The notes under the pieces are model-generated. The model had not been told where the DNA came from and did not search any database. It was given only the letters and a program-made list of their open reading frames with translations. Position numbers and translations under genes: made by a program. 64,000 bases of DNA from Rugamonas rubra (GTDB taxonomy: Bacteria; Pseudomonadota; Gammaproteobacteria; Burkholderiales; Burkholderiaceae_D), in contig NZ_FOTW01000004.1 in the NCBI RefSeq assembly GCF_900114705.1, positions 248,001 to 312,000 on the forward strand, in the 5' to 3' direction. This document shows, piece by piece, positions 23,453-30,581 of the stretch; within the stretch, counting starts at the first letter, position 1, and the number at the start of each line of letters is the position of its first letter.

Positions 23453-23767
23453 ATGCGCTTTCCCCTGCTGCCGACACGGCGTCGGCGCGCGGCCGTCCGG
23501 CCCTGTCCGCTGTGCATCGTCCACCTGGACATCGCGGCCGAATCGCTCACCACCCTGCGGCAGATCGTCTTCCGTGTCGCCGGCGACGCGCTGCGCTTCG
23601 TCCGTGCCGAGGCCTATCAGCACAACAGCAGAATGCGCGTCGCGCTGTGCCTGACGGAGGCGGCGGCGGGCGCCGTCGTCGACGCCGTCGGGCGGTTTTT
23701 ACCGGACGCCAGGCTGTGCCGGCTGGCGCCAATCACACTGACTCAAACGGAGGGAAAGACAGCATGA
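23453..23767 (+). CDS. Small hypothetical protein, possible ACT-like fold
   Basis: This 104-residue protein has a basic N-terminus, a CPLC pair and a pattern of alternating strands and helices (IVHLDIAAESLTTLRQIVFRV...MRVALCLTEAAAGAVVDAVGRF) that resembles a small regulatory ACT-like domain. That likeness is by eye only. GGAAGG lies upstream of the ATG. Its stop overlaps the next start as ATGA, so the two small genes are translationally coupled and are served by promoter module E. Confidence 0.6.
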   Translation: MRFPLLPTRRRRAAVRPCPLCIVHLDIAAESLTTLRQIVFRVAGDALRFVRAEAYQHNSRMRVALCLTEAAAGAVVDAVGRFLPDARLCRLAPITLTQTEGKTA

Positions 23768-23925
23768 TCATCGCCATCGTCAATCAAGCGGGCGCCCGTC
23801 GCAGGGGGCTTGTCGCCAACAAGCTGGCGGTGCTGCGCACCCGCAGCGGCCGCAAGGTGCCGCTGGCCGACGCGTTCGACTGCGGCCAGGGGCGCTGCGC
23901 CTGCGCCGCCGCCCGGGCTATTTGA
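23764..23925 (+). CDS. Small Cys/Arg-rich hypothetical protein
   Basis: A 53-residue product beginning MIIAIVNQAGARRRG and ending with a Cys-containing tail (DCGQGRCACAA). It is coupled to the preceding gene by an ATGA overlap, and GGAGG lies shortly before the start. The final 8 bases overlap the convergent GNAT gene. No family is recognised; the paired Cys residues could bind metal or form a disulfide. Confidence 0.5.
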   Translation: MIIAIVNQAGARRRGLVANKLAVLRTRSGRKVPLADAFDCGQGRCACAAARAI

Positions 23926-24490
23926 CTAGGTGCAGCGCAGGGGCGCCGCCGCGCCAGTCGCCGCGCAGCAGGCCGTACAACTGCGTGTCGTGCTTCTTGC
24001 CGTCGACGATCCAACGTTCGCGCAGACAGCCCTCGTGGCGGAAGCCCAGTCTTTCCAGGGCCGCCACGGAGCCGGTGTTGCCACGGTTGACGTCGGCCTC
24101 GATGCGGTTGAGGCCGAGCTCGCCGAAGGCGTGCTCCAGCAGCGCGCGCATCGCCTCCGACAGATAGCCTTGGCGCCAGTAGGGTTTGGCCAGCAGGTAG
24201 CCGAGGCTGGCGCAGCCGTGCTGCGGCACGAAGGCGTAGAGGGCGCAGCTGCCGATCAGTGCGCCGCTGGCGCTGTGCTCGATCGCGCAGTGCAGGGCGG
24301 CGCCGCTGGCGTAGTCCGCCCCGGCCTCGGCGATGGCCGCCTCGGCCTGGTCGAGCGTGGTCCATGGCGCGTGGTTCCAGTAGCGCATGACCTCGGGGTC
24401 GGCGTACAGCTCAAGCAAGGCCTTGGCGTCGCGGTCCTCCAGCAGGCGCAGCCTGATGCGCTTGGCGGTGAGATTGAAGGTGGAATGCAT
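23918..24490 (-). CDS. RimJ/RimL-type GNAT N-acetyltransferase
   Basis: The 190-residue protein begins TAKRIRLRLLEDRDAKALLELYADPEVMRYW, a typical start of the RimJ/RimL branch. It carries the acetyl-CoA loop in SLGYLLAKPYWRQGYLSEAMRALLEHAF, the N-x-GS-x2-LERLGF motif and a terminal DTQLYGLLRGDW. Members acetylate ribosomal proteins, antibiotics or amines. Its start overlaps the end of the reading frame for a small membrane protein at 24411-24773, so the two may form an operon under promoter module C. Confidence 0.88.
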   Translation of the reverse strand: MHSTFNLTAKRIRLRLLEDRDAKALLELYADPEVMRYWNHAPWTTLDQAEAAIAEAGADYASGAALHCAIEHSASGALIGSCALYAFVPQHGCASLGYLLAKPYWRQGYLSEAMRALLEHAFGELGLNRIEADVNRGNTGSVAALERLGFRHEGCLRERWIVDGKKHDTQLYGLLRGDWRGGAPALHLVK

Positions 24491-24773
24491 AGGCGGGGGC
24501 GGGCGAAAGGGATGGGTTGGTGCTGCGTTCGGCGTGCGCCGACGGCGCACTGCCGATGACGGCCGGCGGCGGCGGTATGTTAGTCGCGCCTTCGGCGAGC
24601 AGCAGGGAGATCACGGTGTACCAAAGCAGGACCACGGCGGCGATCATGGCCGTCCAAAACACGGCGTAGCCGTTCAGGCCGTGCCTGTCCTGGCCCGCCG
24701 CGTTGTCGTGGCGGACGCGGCGAACCCGGCCGCGGTTGTGTCGATGGTAGCGTTCCTGGTTCATTTGCAGCAT
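24411..24773 (-). CDS. Small single-pass membrane protein
   Basis: A 120-residue reading frame with a His/Arg-rich N-terminus, one strong transmembrane helix (YAVFWTAMIAAVVLLWYTVISLLL, about residues 36-59) and a Pro-rich tail. GGAG lies 9 bases before the ATG at 24773. The last 80 bases overlap the GNAT gene in another frame, so the C-terminal part may be shorter in reality if sequence errors exist. A promoter module points at it. The function is unknown. Confidence 0.5.
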   Translation of the reverse strand: MLQMNQERYHRHNRGRVRRVRHDNAAGQDRHGLNGYAVFWTAMIAAVVLLWYTVISLLLAEGATNIPPPPAVIGSAPSAHAERSTNPSLSPAPAYAFHLQSHRQAHQAAPAGGPRRQGLA

Positions 24774-24874
24774 GGCGTTGGGCTCCAAGGTCGGGAAGGA
24801 AGACAGCGATGACGCCGCCGCCCGGTGCGGCCGGATCGTGGCGGCGTGGACATGCGCTTTGTGCGTCACTTGGA

Positions 24875-24939
24875 ATGTTAGCGGTCTGGACGTAAAAACG
24901 TCATAAACAGTGCGTCCGTTCTTGTATACGCCGCGTAAA
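24875..24939 (-). promoter_or_regulatory. 65-bp four-pentamer promoter module, copy C
   Basis: Read on the minus strand: TTTAC, 6 bases, TATAC, 16 bases, TTTAT, 6 bases, TTTAC, 11 bases, then TAACAT as -10. The leader to the ATG at 24773 would be about 95 bases. Confidence 0.65.
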
Positions 24940-25004
24940 TATTGTTCGCGCTTGAGTCGCTGCGGGTGCCATCAATGCTGGCGGCCGGTTTGCTGGAGGT
25001 GGTT

Positions 25005-25069
25005 TTTATGCCGTGTATGCGCGCCGGGCACAACTCTTTACACCAATTTTAGACGCGCCTGGCTAAGCT
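25005..25069 (+). promoter_or_regulatory. 65-bp four-pentamer promoter module, copy B
   Basis: On the plus strand: TTTAT, 6 bases, TATGC, 16 bases, TTTAC, 6 bases, TTTAG, 11 bases, then TAAGCT as -10. Transcription would start near 25076, about 28 bases before the ATG at 25104, the same leader length as copies A and E. Confidence 0.7.
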
Positions 25070-25103
25070 GATCGATACCGAAATCAAACAGGGGCGAGGG
25101 CGT

Positions 25104-25283
25104 ATGAGTGGACATTCTTCTTTCGAGCACGGCGCCGCCAAGGTGTGGCGCGAACCGGACCGCTGCGCGCGGCTGGCGCGGGCGCGGCGCGCCAGCCGTG
25201 GCATCGCCTATCTGGTGGTGACCATGGTGGCGGCCGGTATGTCGCTGCATGTGCTGCTGGCTTGGTGGGGCGCGGGGCGCTGA
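25104..25283 (+). CDS. Small membrane protein
   Basis: A 59-residue product with an Arg-rich cytoplasmic start (CARLARARRASRG) and one C-terminal transmembrane helix (IAYLVVTMVAAGMSLHVLLAWW). A purine-rich GGGGCGAGGG lies just before the ATG, and promoter module B is positioned 28 bases upstream of it. The function is unknown. The topology matches the other small membrane proteins of this region. Confidence 0.6.
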   Translation: MSGHSSFEHGAAKVWREPDRCARLARARRASRGIAYLVVTMVAAGMSLHVLLAWWGAGR

Positions 25284-25305
25284 TTGAGCGTTGACCCCGC
25301 ACCGC

Positions 25306-25331
25306 AGGGTCAGACCCGAGGGTCTGACCCT
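25306..25331. repeat. GGGTCAGACCC-type palindromic repeat, copy 1
   Basis: AGGGTCAGACCC and GGGTCTGACCCT form a 12-base inverted repeat with a 2-base loop. The preceding segment ATTGAGCGTTGACCCCGCACC (25284-25304) recurs before the copy at 40871. It lies between a plus-strand small gene and a minus-strand VWA gene and could also act as a terminator. Confidence 0.7.
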
Positions 25332-25363
25332 TTTGCCGTGTAGCGGACTAGGGCGTCGACGGC

Positions 25364-26533
25364 CTACTTGCTCAGCGTGCGCATGGCCTGTTCCAGCCCG
25401 CTGATGGTCAGCCCGTACATGCGGTTGTTCATCAACTGGCGGATGATGGCGACCGACTGGCGGTACTGCCACAGCTGCTCCGGCTCCGGGTTGAGCCAGA
25501 CGAACTTGGGGAAGGCGGCGGTGAAGCGCGCCAGCCAGGCGGCGCCGGCCTCCTCGTTGTTGTACTCGACCGAGCCGCCCGGCTGCAAAATCTCATACGG
25601 GCTCATGGTGGCGTCGCCGACGAAGATCAGCTTGGTGTCCGGCGGGTACTTGCGCAGGATGTCCCAGGTCGGAAACCGCTCCGAGTTGCGCCGCCGGTTG
25701 TTCTTCCACATGTAGTCGTAGACGCAGTTGTGGAAGTAGAAGAACTCCATGTTCTTGAACTCCGTCTTCGACGCCGAGAACAGCTCCTCGGTGCGCTCGA
25801 TGTGGTCGTCCATGGTGCCGCCGACGTCGAACAGCATCAACACCTTGACCTTGTTGCGCCGCTCCGGCCGCATCTTGATGTCGAGGAAGCCGGCGTTGTT
25901 GGCCGTGGCGCGGATGGTCGCGTCGAGCGCCAACTCGTCCTCGGCGCCCTCGCGGGCGAACTTGCGCAGGCGCCGCAGCGCCACCTTGATGTTGCGCGTG
26001 CCCAGCTCGCGCTCGGTGTCGTAGTCCTTGTAGGCGCGCGCCTCCCACACCTTGACCGCCGTGCGGTTGCCGCCCTTGCCGCCGATGCGCACGCCTTCGG
26101 GGTTGGTGCCGCCGTTGCCGAAGGGCGAGGTGCCGCCGGTGCCTATCCACTTGCTGCCGCCCTCGTGGCGCTCCTTCTGCTCCTTGAGCAGCTCGGCCAG
26201 GCGGTCCATCAGCTTGTCGTAGCCGAACTTCTCCAGCTGCGCCTTCTGCTCCTCGCTCAGCTCGCGCTGCATGCGCTTGACCAGCCAGTCGAGCGGGATC
26301 GCGCCGTTGTTGTCGAAGGCGGCGTTGATGCCCTTGAAGTACTGGGCGAAGGCGCGGTCGAACTTGTCGTAGTGGGCCTCGTCCTTGACCATGGTCAGCC
26401 GCGACAAATAGTAGAAGTCGTCCATCGACGGCGCGATGACGTTCTTCTGCATCGCCTCGAGCAGGGTCAGGAACTCCTTGATCGACACCGGGATCTTGGC
26501 GTCCTTCAGGGTGAAGAAAAAATCGATCAGCAT
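25364..26533 (-). CDS. VWA (CoxE-like) domain protein
   Basis: This 389-residue protein pairs with the MoxR ATPase gene just upstream (4 bases apart). The N-terminal half is helical and charged. The C-terminal half is a von Willebrand factor A domain starting KVLMLFDVGGTMDDH, where the usual DxSxS metal site reads D-V-G-G-T, so metal binding may be altered. MoxR-VWA pairs act as chaperone-like systems that insert cofactors or mature protein complexes. The client here is not shown by the neighbours. Start at ATG 26533. Confidence 0.88.
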   Translation of the reverse strand: MLIDFFFTLKDAKIPVSIKEFLTLLEAMQKNVIAPSMDDFYYLSRLTMVKDEAHYDKFDRAFAQYFKGINAAFDNNGAIPLDWLVKRMQRELSEEQKAQLEKFGYDKLMDRLAELLKEQKERHEGGSKWIGTGGTSPFGNGGTNPEGVRIGGKGGNRTAVKVWEARAYKDYDTERELGTRNIKVALRRLRKFAREGAEDELALDATIRATANNAGFLDIKMRPERRNKVKVLMLFDVGGTMDDHIERTEELFSASKTEFKNMEFFYFHNCVYDYMWKNNRRRNSERFPTWDILRKYPPDTKLIFVGDATMSPYEILQPGGSVEYNNEEAGAAWLARFTAAFPKFVWLNPEPEQLWQYRQSVAIIRQLMNNRMYGLTISGLEQAMRTLSK

Positions 26534-26537
26534 GGCG

Positions 26538-27404
26538 TCAGCGGTTGGTGCGCGACATGTAGACCAGGCGCTCGAACAGGTGTACGTCCTGCTCGTTCTT
26601 GAGCAGCGCGCCGTGCAGCGGCGGCACCACGGCCTTGCTGTCCTGGCTGCGCAGCGCCTCGGCCGGGATGTCCTCGGCCAGCAGCAGCTTGAGCCAGTCG
26701 AGGAACTCGGAGGTCGACGGCTTCTTCTTCAGGCCGGCCACGTCGCGCACCTCGTAGAAGGTCTGCAGCGCGGTGGCCAGCAGCTCCTTCTTCAGGTTCG
26801 GATAGTGCACCGCGACGATCTGCTCCATCGTGTCCTTGTCGGGGAATTTGATGTAGTGGAAGAAGCAGCGGCGCAGGAAGGCGTCGGGCAGCTCCTTCTC
26901 GTTGTTGGAGGTGATGATGACCAGCGGGCGGTGCTTGGCGACCACCATCTCGCGCGTCTCGTAGACGTAGAACTCCATGCGGTCCAGTTCGCGCAGCAGG
27001 TCGTTGGGGAACTCGATGTCGGCCTTGTCGATCTCGTCGATCAGCAGCACCACCGGCTCGGGCGCGGTGAAGGCCTGCCACAGCACGCCCTTGACGATGT
27101 AGTTGTGGATGTCGCGCACGCGCTCGTCGCCCAGCTGGGAGTCGCGCAAACGCGACACCGCGTCGTACTCGTACAGGCCCTGCTGCGCCTTGGTGGTCGA
27201 CTTGATGTGCCACTGCATCAGCGGCATGTTCAGCGCCGCCGCCACCTCCTCGGCCAGCATGGTCTTGCCGGTGCCCGGTTCGCCCTTGATGAGCAGCGGC
27301 CGTTGTAGCGTCAAAGCCGCATTCACGGCCAGTTTTAAGTCGTTGGTGGCGACGTAGTTGTCGGAGCCTTGGAAGCGTTGGGCCTGGGCCGGTTGTGCGT
27401 GCAT
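26538..27404 (-). CDS. MoxR-type AAA ATPase
   Basis: This 288-residue AAA+ protein has Walker A GEPGTGKT (about residues 43-50), Walker B LLIDEIDK (about 118-125), sensor 1 ITSNNEKELPDAFLRRC and an arginine-finger region. It forms an operon with the VWA gene, the usual MoxR arrangement. The ATG at 27404 (MHAQPAQAQRFQGS) gives the family-length product; longer in-frame extensions upstream are non-coding. Confidence 0.9.
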   Translation of the reverse strand: MHAQPAQAQRFQGSDNYVATNDLKLAVNAALTLQRPLLIKGEPGTGKTMLAEEVAAALNMPLMQWHIKSTTKAQQGLYEYDAVSRLRDSQLGDERVRDIHNYIVKGVLWQAFTAPEPVVLLIDEIDKADIEFPNDLLRELDRMEFYVYETREMVVAKHRPLVIITSNNEKELPDAFLRRCFFHYIKFPDKDTMEQIVAVHYPNLKKELLATALQTFYEVRDVAGLKKKPSTSEFLDWLKLLLAEDIPAEALRSQDSKAVVPPLHGALLKNEQDVHLFERLVYMSRTNR

Positions 27405-27640
27405 TGGGACGGTCTCGCAGAGTGTTGAAGTAGCGCCGAGTATATGCCAGAACCGGCCCGGCGCGCAGTCCGGCGGCCGTGCGGTGGCGGCCAGAATCCA
27501 TGTGGACTCTAAGAATGTTATTGAGTTAGAATCGGACTCTGATAGTACAACAAGCATGTTTTTGCGATTTTTGATAGGGCATACATCAATTATTTCGCAA
27601 TTGCGGTCTCCGATTCCCCATTGATTAGCTTGCCACCACC

Positions 27641-27982
27641 ATGAAAAAAATCTACGCACTTCTCGTGCTCGCCGGCGTCGCCAATGCCGCCTCCGCGGCA
27701 GACATCGTTGGGGACGCCAAGGCCGCCCCGGCAAAGATTGAAATGTGCATCGGCTGCCACGGCATTCCGGGCTACAAGGCGACCTTCCCCGAAGTGTTCC
27801 AGGTGCCGATGATTGGTGGCCAGTCGGCCAAGTACATCGAGAAGGCCTTGAAGGCCTACCAAAAAGGCGACCGCAAGCATCCGTCGATGAAGGGCATCGC
27901 CGCCAGCCTGTCCGACCAGGACATGGCCGACATCGCCGCCTACTATTCGCAGCAGCCTGCCCAACACACCGCGGCGAAATGA
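27641..27982 (+). CDS. Periplasmic class I cytochrome c (c553/c4-like)
   Basis: 113 residues with a signal peptide (MKKIYALLVLAGVANAASA) and one haem site C36-IGCH40. The motif IGGQSAKYIEKALKAYQKGDR and a Met in the distal part (HPSMKGIAASLS) are typical of the c4/c5/c553 group. It is likely to carry electrons to terminal oxidases in the periplasm. A second cytochrome c gene follows 11 bases later. Confidence 0.92.
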   Translation: MKKIYALLVLAGVANAASAADIVGDAKAAPAKIEMCIGCHGIPGYKATFPEVFQVPMIGGQSAKYIEKALKAYQKGDRKHPSMKGIAASLSDQDMADIAAYYSQQPAQHTAAK

Positions 27983-27993
27983 AGGAGACCACG

Positions 27994-28335
27994 ATGAAAA
28001 AACTGATGACCGCACTGTTCCTGTCCGCCGTGTCGCTGTCCGCCATGGCCGGCGGCAGTATCGAAAAAGGCAAGCAACTGGCCGACAAGTACACCTGCTT
28101 CACCTGCCACGGCAAGGACTTCAACACGCCGATCTCGCCCGACTATCCGAAGCTGGCCGGCCAGCACAAGGACTACCTGGAGCACGCGCTGACCGCCTAC
28201 AAGCGCGGCGACGGCGCCAACGGCCGCAACGACGGCACCATGACGCTGCAGGTCAAGGCGCTGAGCCAGCAGGACATCAAGGACCTGGCGGCCTATCTGC
28301 ACAGCCTGCCGACCACGCTGGTGACCCACCGCTGA
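27994..28335 (+). CDS. Periplasmic class I cytochrome c, tandem paralogue
   Basis: 113 residues with a signal peptide (MKKLMTALFLSAVSLSAMA) and the haem motif C35-FTCH39, followed by YPKLAGQHKDYLEHALTAYKRGD and a distal Met (TMTLQVKALS). It shares layout with the upstream paralogue. The pair acts either as a diheme-like relay or as two soluble carriers. AAGGAGA precedes the ATG, and a strong terminator follows. Confidence 0.92.
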   Translation: MKKLMTALFLSAVSLSAMAGGSIEKGKQLADKYTCFTCHGKDFNTPISPDYPKLAGQHKDYLEHALTAYKRGDGANGRNDGTMTLQVKALSQQDIKDLAAYLHSLPTTLVTHR

Positions 28336-28359
28336 CGCGCGACACGGTCGCTTGTGAAC

Positions 28360-28387
28360 AAAAAGCCACGCTAGCGTGGCTTTTTTT
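28360..28387 (+). terminator. Rho-independent terminator of the cytochrome operon
   Basis: The perfect palindrome GCCACGCTAGCGTGGC (28365-28380) is flanked by five A on the left and seven T on the right, so it can end transcripts from both strands. Confidence 0.85.
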
Positions 28388-28410
28388 CGTCTGCGTTTTC
28401 GCGTCGCGGC

Positions 28411-28842
28411 CTAGCCGCGCGCGCGCCGCCGCACCGCCTCGACATAGCTCTCGGTGTCCGGCGGCAGGCCGGCGCGCTGCGAGGTCCAGATCATCTGGCC
28501 CAGGCACTCCATCACCTCGTGATGGGCGGCGTGCTCGGAGTCGAGCCGGCGCGCCAGCTCCTGGCAGGCGGCGCGGATGCCGCGCGGCTGGTCGATCGAC
28601 AACTGCTCGCTGATCGACAGGTGCATAGCCAGGTGCAGGAAGGGGTTGGCCTGGCCGCCCTCGACCGAGTAGTCGCGCGCCAGCGCCGCCTCGACGTCGC
28701 GCAGCGCCTCGTCGTATTCGGGGTGTTGGACGATCCAGTCGGCCGCCATGGCCTCGATCGGGCTGAGGATTTCCTTGGCGTGGTGCTTGCGGTGGGCGTC
28801 GCAGAAGAAGCGGCGCACGTCGTCGGAGGAGGGTGTGAACAT
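28411..28842 (-). CDS. DUF1841 family protein
   Basis: 143 residues starting MFTPSSDDVRRFFCDAHRK. The pattern PFLHLAMHLSISEQLSIDQPRGIR followed by HHEVMECLGQMIW is typical of the DUF1841 family of Burkholderiales. No catalytic motif with a known role is seen, and no signal peptide or membrane segment. It is transcribed divergently from the nitroreductase gene. Confidence 0.88.
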   Translation of the reverse strand: MFTPSSDDVRRFFCDAHRKHHAKEILSPIEAMAADWIVQHPEYDEALRDVEAALARDYSVEGGQANPFLHLAMHLSISEQLSIDQPRGIRAACQELARRLDSEHAAHHEVMECLGQMIWTSQRAGLPPDTESYVEAVRRRARG

Positions 28843-28948
28843 GGTCGTGTGCTGGTGAGGAAAAGGCAGGCGCCATTGTACCCCCTGGAGAAAATGTGTA
28901 GGCTGACAGGGTGTTTCCGTTCCCCAACCAACCTTTGCTGGAGCCGAC

Positions 28949-29530
28949 ATGCTCAACGACACCGCCCTCGACACCCTGTTCTACGCCGCCCGCACGCACA
29001 ACGGCTGGCAGCCGCGCGAGGTCAGCGACGCCCAACTGGAGCATCTGTTCGACCTGCTCAAGTGGGCGCCGACGGCGGCCAACTCATCGCCGGCGCGGCT
29101 GGTCTTCGTCAAGGGCGCCGAGGCCAAGGCCAGGCTGCTGCCGTGCATGGCGCCGGGCAACCAGGCCAAGGTCGAGCAGGCGCCGGTGACGGTGATCGTC
29201 GGCATGGACATGGAGTTCTACGAAAAGCTGCCGCAGCTGTCGCCGGCCGTCGACGCCCGCAGCTGGTTCGTCGGCAACGCCAAGGCGATCGCCGACACCG
29301 CCTTGCGCAACTCCTCGCTGCAGGGCGCCTACCTGATCATGGCGGCGCGCGCCATCGGCCTGGACTGCGGGCCGATGTCCGGCTTCGACGCCGACAAGCT
29401 CGACGCCGCCTTCTTCGCCGGCACGCCGGTGCGCGCCAACTTCGTCTGCAGCCTGGGCTACGGCGAGCCGGCCAAGGTGCGCCCGCGCGCGCCCCGGCTG
29501 AGCTTCGCCGAGGCCTGCCGCATCGTCTAA
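28949..29530 (+). CDS. rutE: Nitroreductase-family protein, RutE/HadB-like (malonic semialdehyde reductase)
   Basis: 193 residues matching the RutE/HadB branch of the FMN nitroreductase fold: start LDTLFYAARTHNGW, core LLKWAPTAANSSPARLVFV, then LQGAYLIMAARAIGLDCGPMSGFD and a C-terminal CSLGYG. RutE reduces malonic semialdehyde in pyrimidine breakdown, but no other rut gene is nearby, so the substrate here is uncertain. Confidence 0.85.
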   Translation: MLNDTALDTLFYAARTHNGWQPREVSDAQLEHLFDLLKWAPTAANSSPARLVFVKGAEAKARLLPCMAPGNQAKVEQAPVTVIVGMDMEFYEKLPQLSPAVDARSWFVGNAKAIADTALRNSSLQGAYLIMAARAIGLDCGPMSGFDADKLDAAFFAGTPVRANFVCSLGYGEPAKVRPRAPRLSFAEACRIV

Positions 29531-29550
29531 GCCCGCAACCTCGTAACCCC

Positions 29551-29679
29551 GGGGTCAGTGCCGACATTCGGACACGGCCTCAACCGTAGTGCCGGTTCCA
29601 CGGGGATAGGAAGAGGCGGGGAGGCGCGAACCTCATCCGCTAATTGTTGAGCTCGTGTCCGAATGTCGGCACTGACCCC
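29551..29679. repeat. 129-bp element with perfect 25-bp inverted ends
   Basis: The left end (29551-29575) begins GGGGTCAGTGCCGACATTCG, and the right end (29655-29679) is its exact reverse complement. The 79-base centre has no coding capacity. The size and structure suggest a MITE- or REP-like non-autonomous element, or a long hairpin. The GGGGTC ends recall the other palindromic repeats of the window. Confidence 0.7.
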
Positions 29680-29693
29680 GGTTGTGCGGTGCA

Positions 29694-29726
29694 AAAGAAA
29701 AGGGCCGGATCTGGCGATCCGGCCCT
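29694..29726 (-). terminator. Rho-independent terminator of rppH
   Basis: AGGGCCGGATC and GATCCGGCCCT form a perfect 11-bp stem with a 4-base loop (29701-29726). On the minus strand it is followed by a T-rich run. Confidence 0.8.
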
Positions 29727-29748
29727 TGTTCATTCCGTTGCCGCTGGC

Positions 29749-30378
29749 TCAGCCGCCGCTCTTGGCCGGCAGCGCCAGTTGCGGCTCGGCTTCGGCGGCG
29801 CACTCTGCCGTCGCCGGCTGGGCCTCGGCCTCGGCGGCCGGCTTGGGGCCGTGCGGCTGGCGCAGGTAGCGCGCCGTGTGGCGGTGGTGGCCGCTGCCGT
29901 GCGCCGGCCAGGTCAGGAAGCGCGACAGCTCCTGCAGCGCGCGCTGGTACACCTCGCGCTTGAACTCGATGACCACGTCGAGCGGCACCCAGTAGTCGTG
30001 CCAGCGCCAAGCGTCGAACTCGGGATGGTCGGTCAGCCGCAGGTTGACGTCGTTGTCGCGCGCACACATGCGCAACAGGAACCAAATCTGCTTCTGGCCG
30101 CGGTAGTGGCCGCGGATCTCGCGCTTGATGAAGTGGTCGGGCACCTCATAGCGCAGCCAGTCGCGCGTGCGGCCGACGATTTTGACGTGCTCCTGTCGTA
30201 GTCCGATCTCCTCCTCCAGCTCGCGGTACATCGCCTGCTCCGGCGTTTCCCCGTATTTGATGCCGCCCTGCGGAAATTGCCATGAGTGCTCGCGCACCCG
30301 CTTGCCCCACCACACCTCGTTTTGGGCGTTGAGCAGGATGATGCCGACGTTGGGCCGAAACCCTTCACGGTCGAGCAT
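29749..30378 (-). CDS. rppH: RNA pyrophosphohydrolase RppH
   Basis: 209 residues starting [17 protein letters not shown], the hallmark RppH N-terminus. The Nudix box (about residues 38-60) has G-x5-E-x7-REL-x-EE-x-G. RppH removes pyrophosphate from the 5' end of transcripts and so triggers their decay. The C-terminus is about 35 residues longer than in E. coli, and the extra part is Ala/Pro/Glu-rich. GAGGTG lies 5 bases before the ATG. It is divergent from proS. Confidence 0.93.
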   Translation of the reverse strand: MLDREGFRPNVGIILLNAQNEVWWGKRVREHSWQFPQGGIKYGETPEQAMYRELEEEIGLRQEHVKIVGRTRDWLRYEVPDHFIKREIRGHYRGQKQIWFLLRMCARDNDVNLRLTDHPEFDAWRWHDYWVPLDVVIEFKREVYQRALQELSRFLTWPAHGSGHHRHTARYLRQPHGPKPAAEAEAQPATAECAAEAEPQLALPAKSGG

Positions 30379-30581
30379 ATTGCACCTCAAACTTTCTGCG
30401 ACAGCGCGTCCCTCTTATATTTTTGCCCACAAATCCGCGCGCCGGCTGGGTTTTCGGGGTACGAAAACGGCCGGAACGCCATCAATTGATCGCATTTGTA
30501 TAAAGTATGGACGCATCAGCCAGCTAATCCTTTAAAATTAGGTTGATTATAACCCTCTCTTTTTAAAAAGAATTCACCGTT

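Larger units (their letters stand above)
24774..25103. other. Gene-free divergent region with promoter modules C and B
   Basis: No credible gene is seen. The stretch holds module C on the minus strand (24875-24939) and module B on the plus strand (25005-25069), which together drive the two flanking small membrane protein genes. Confidence 0.6.
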
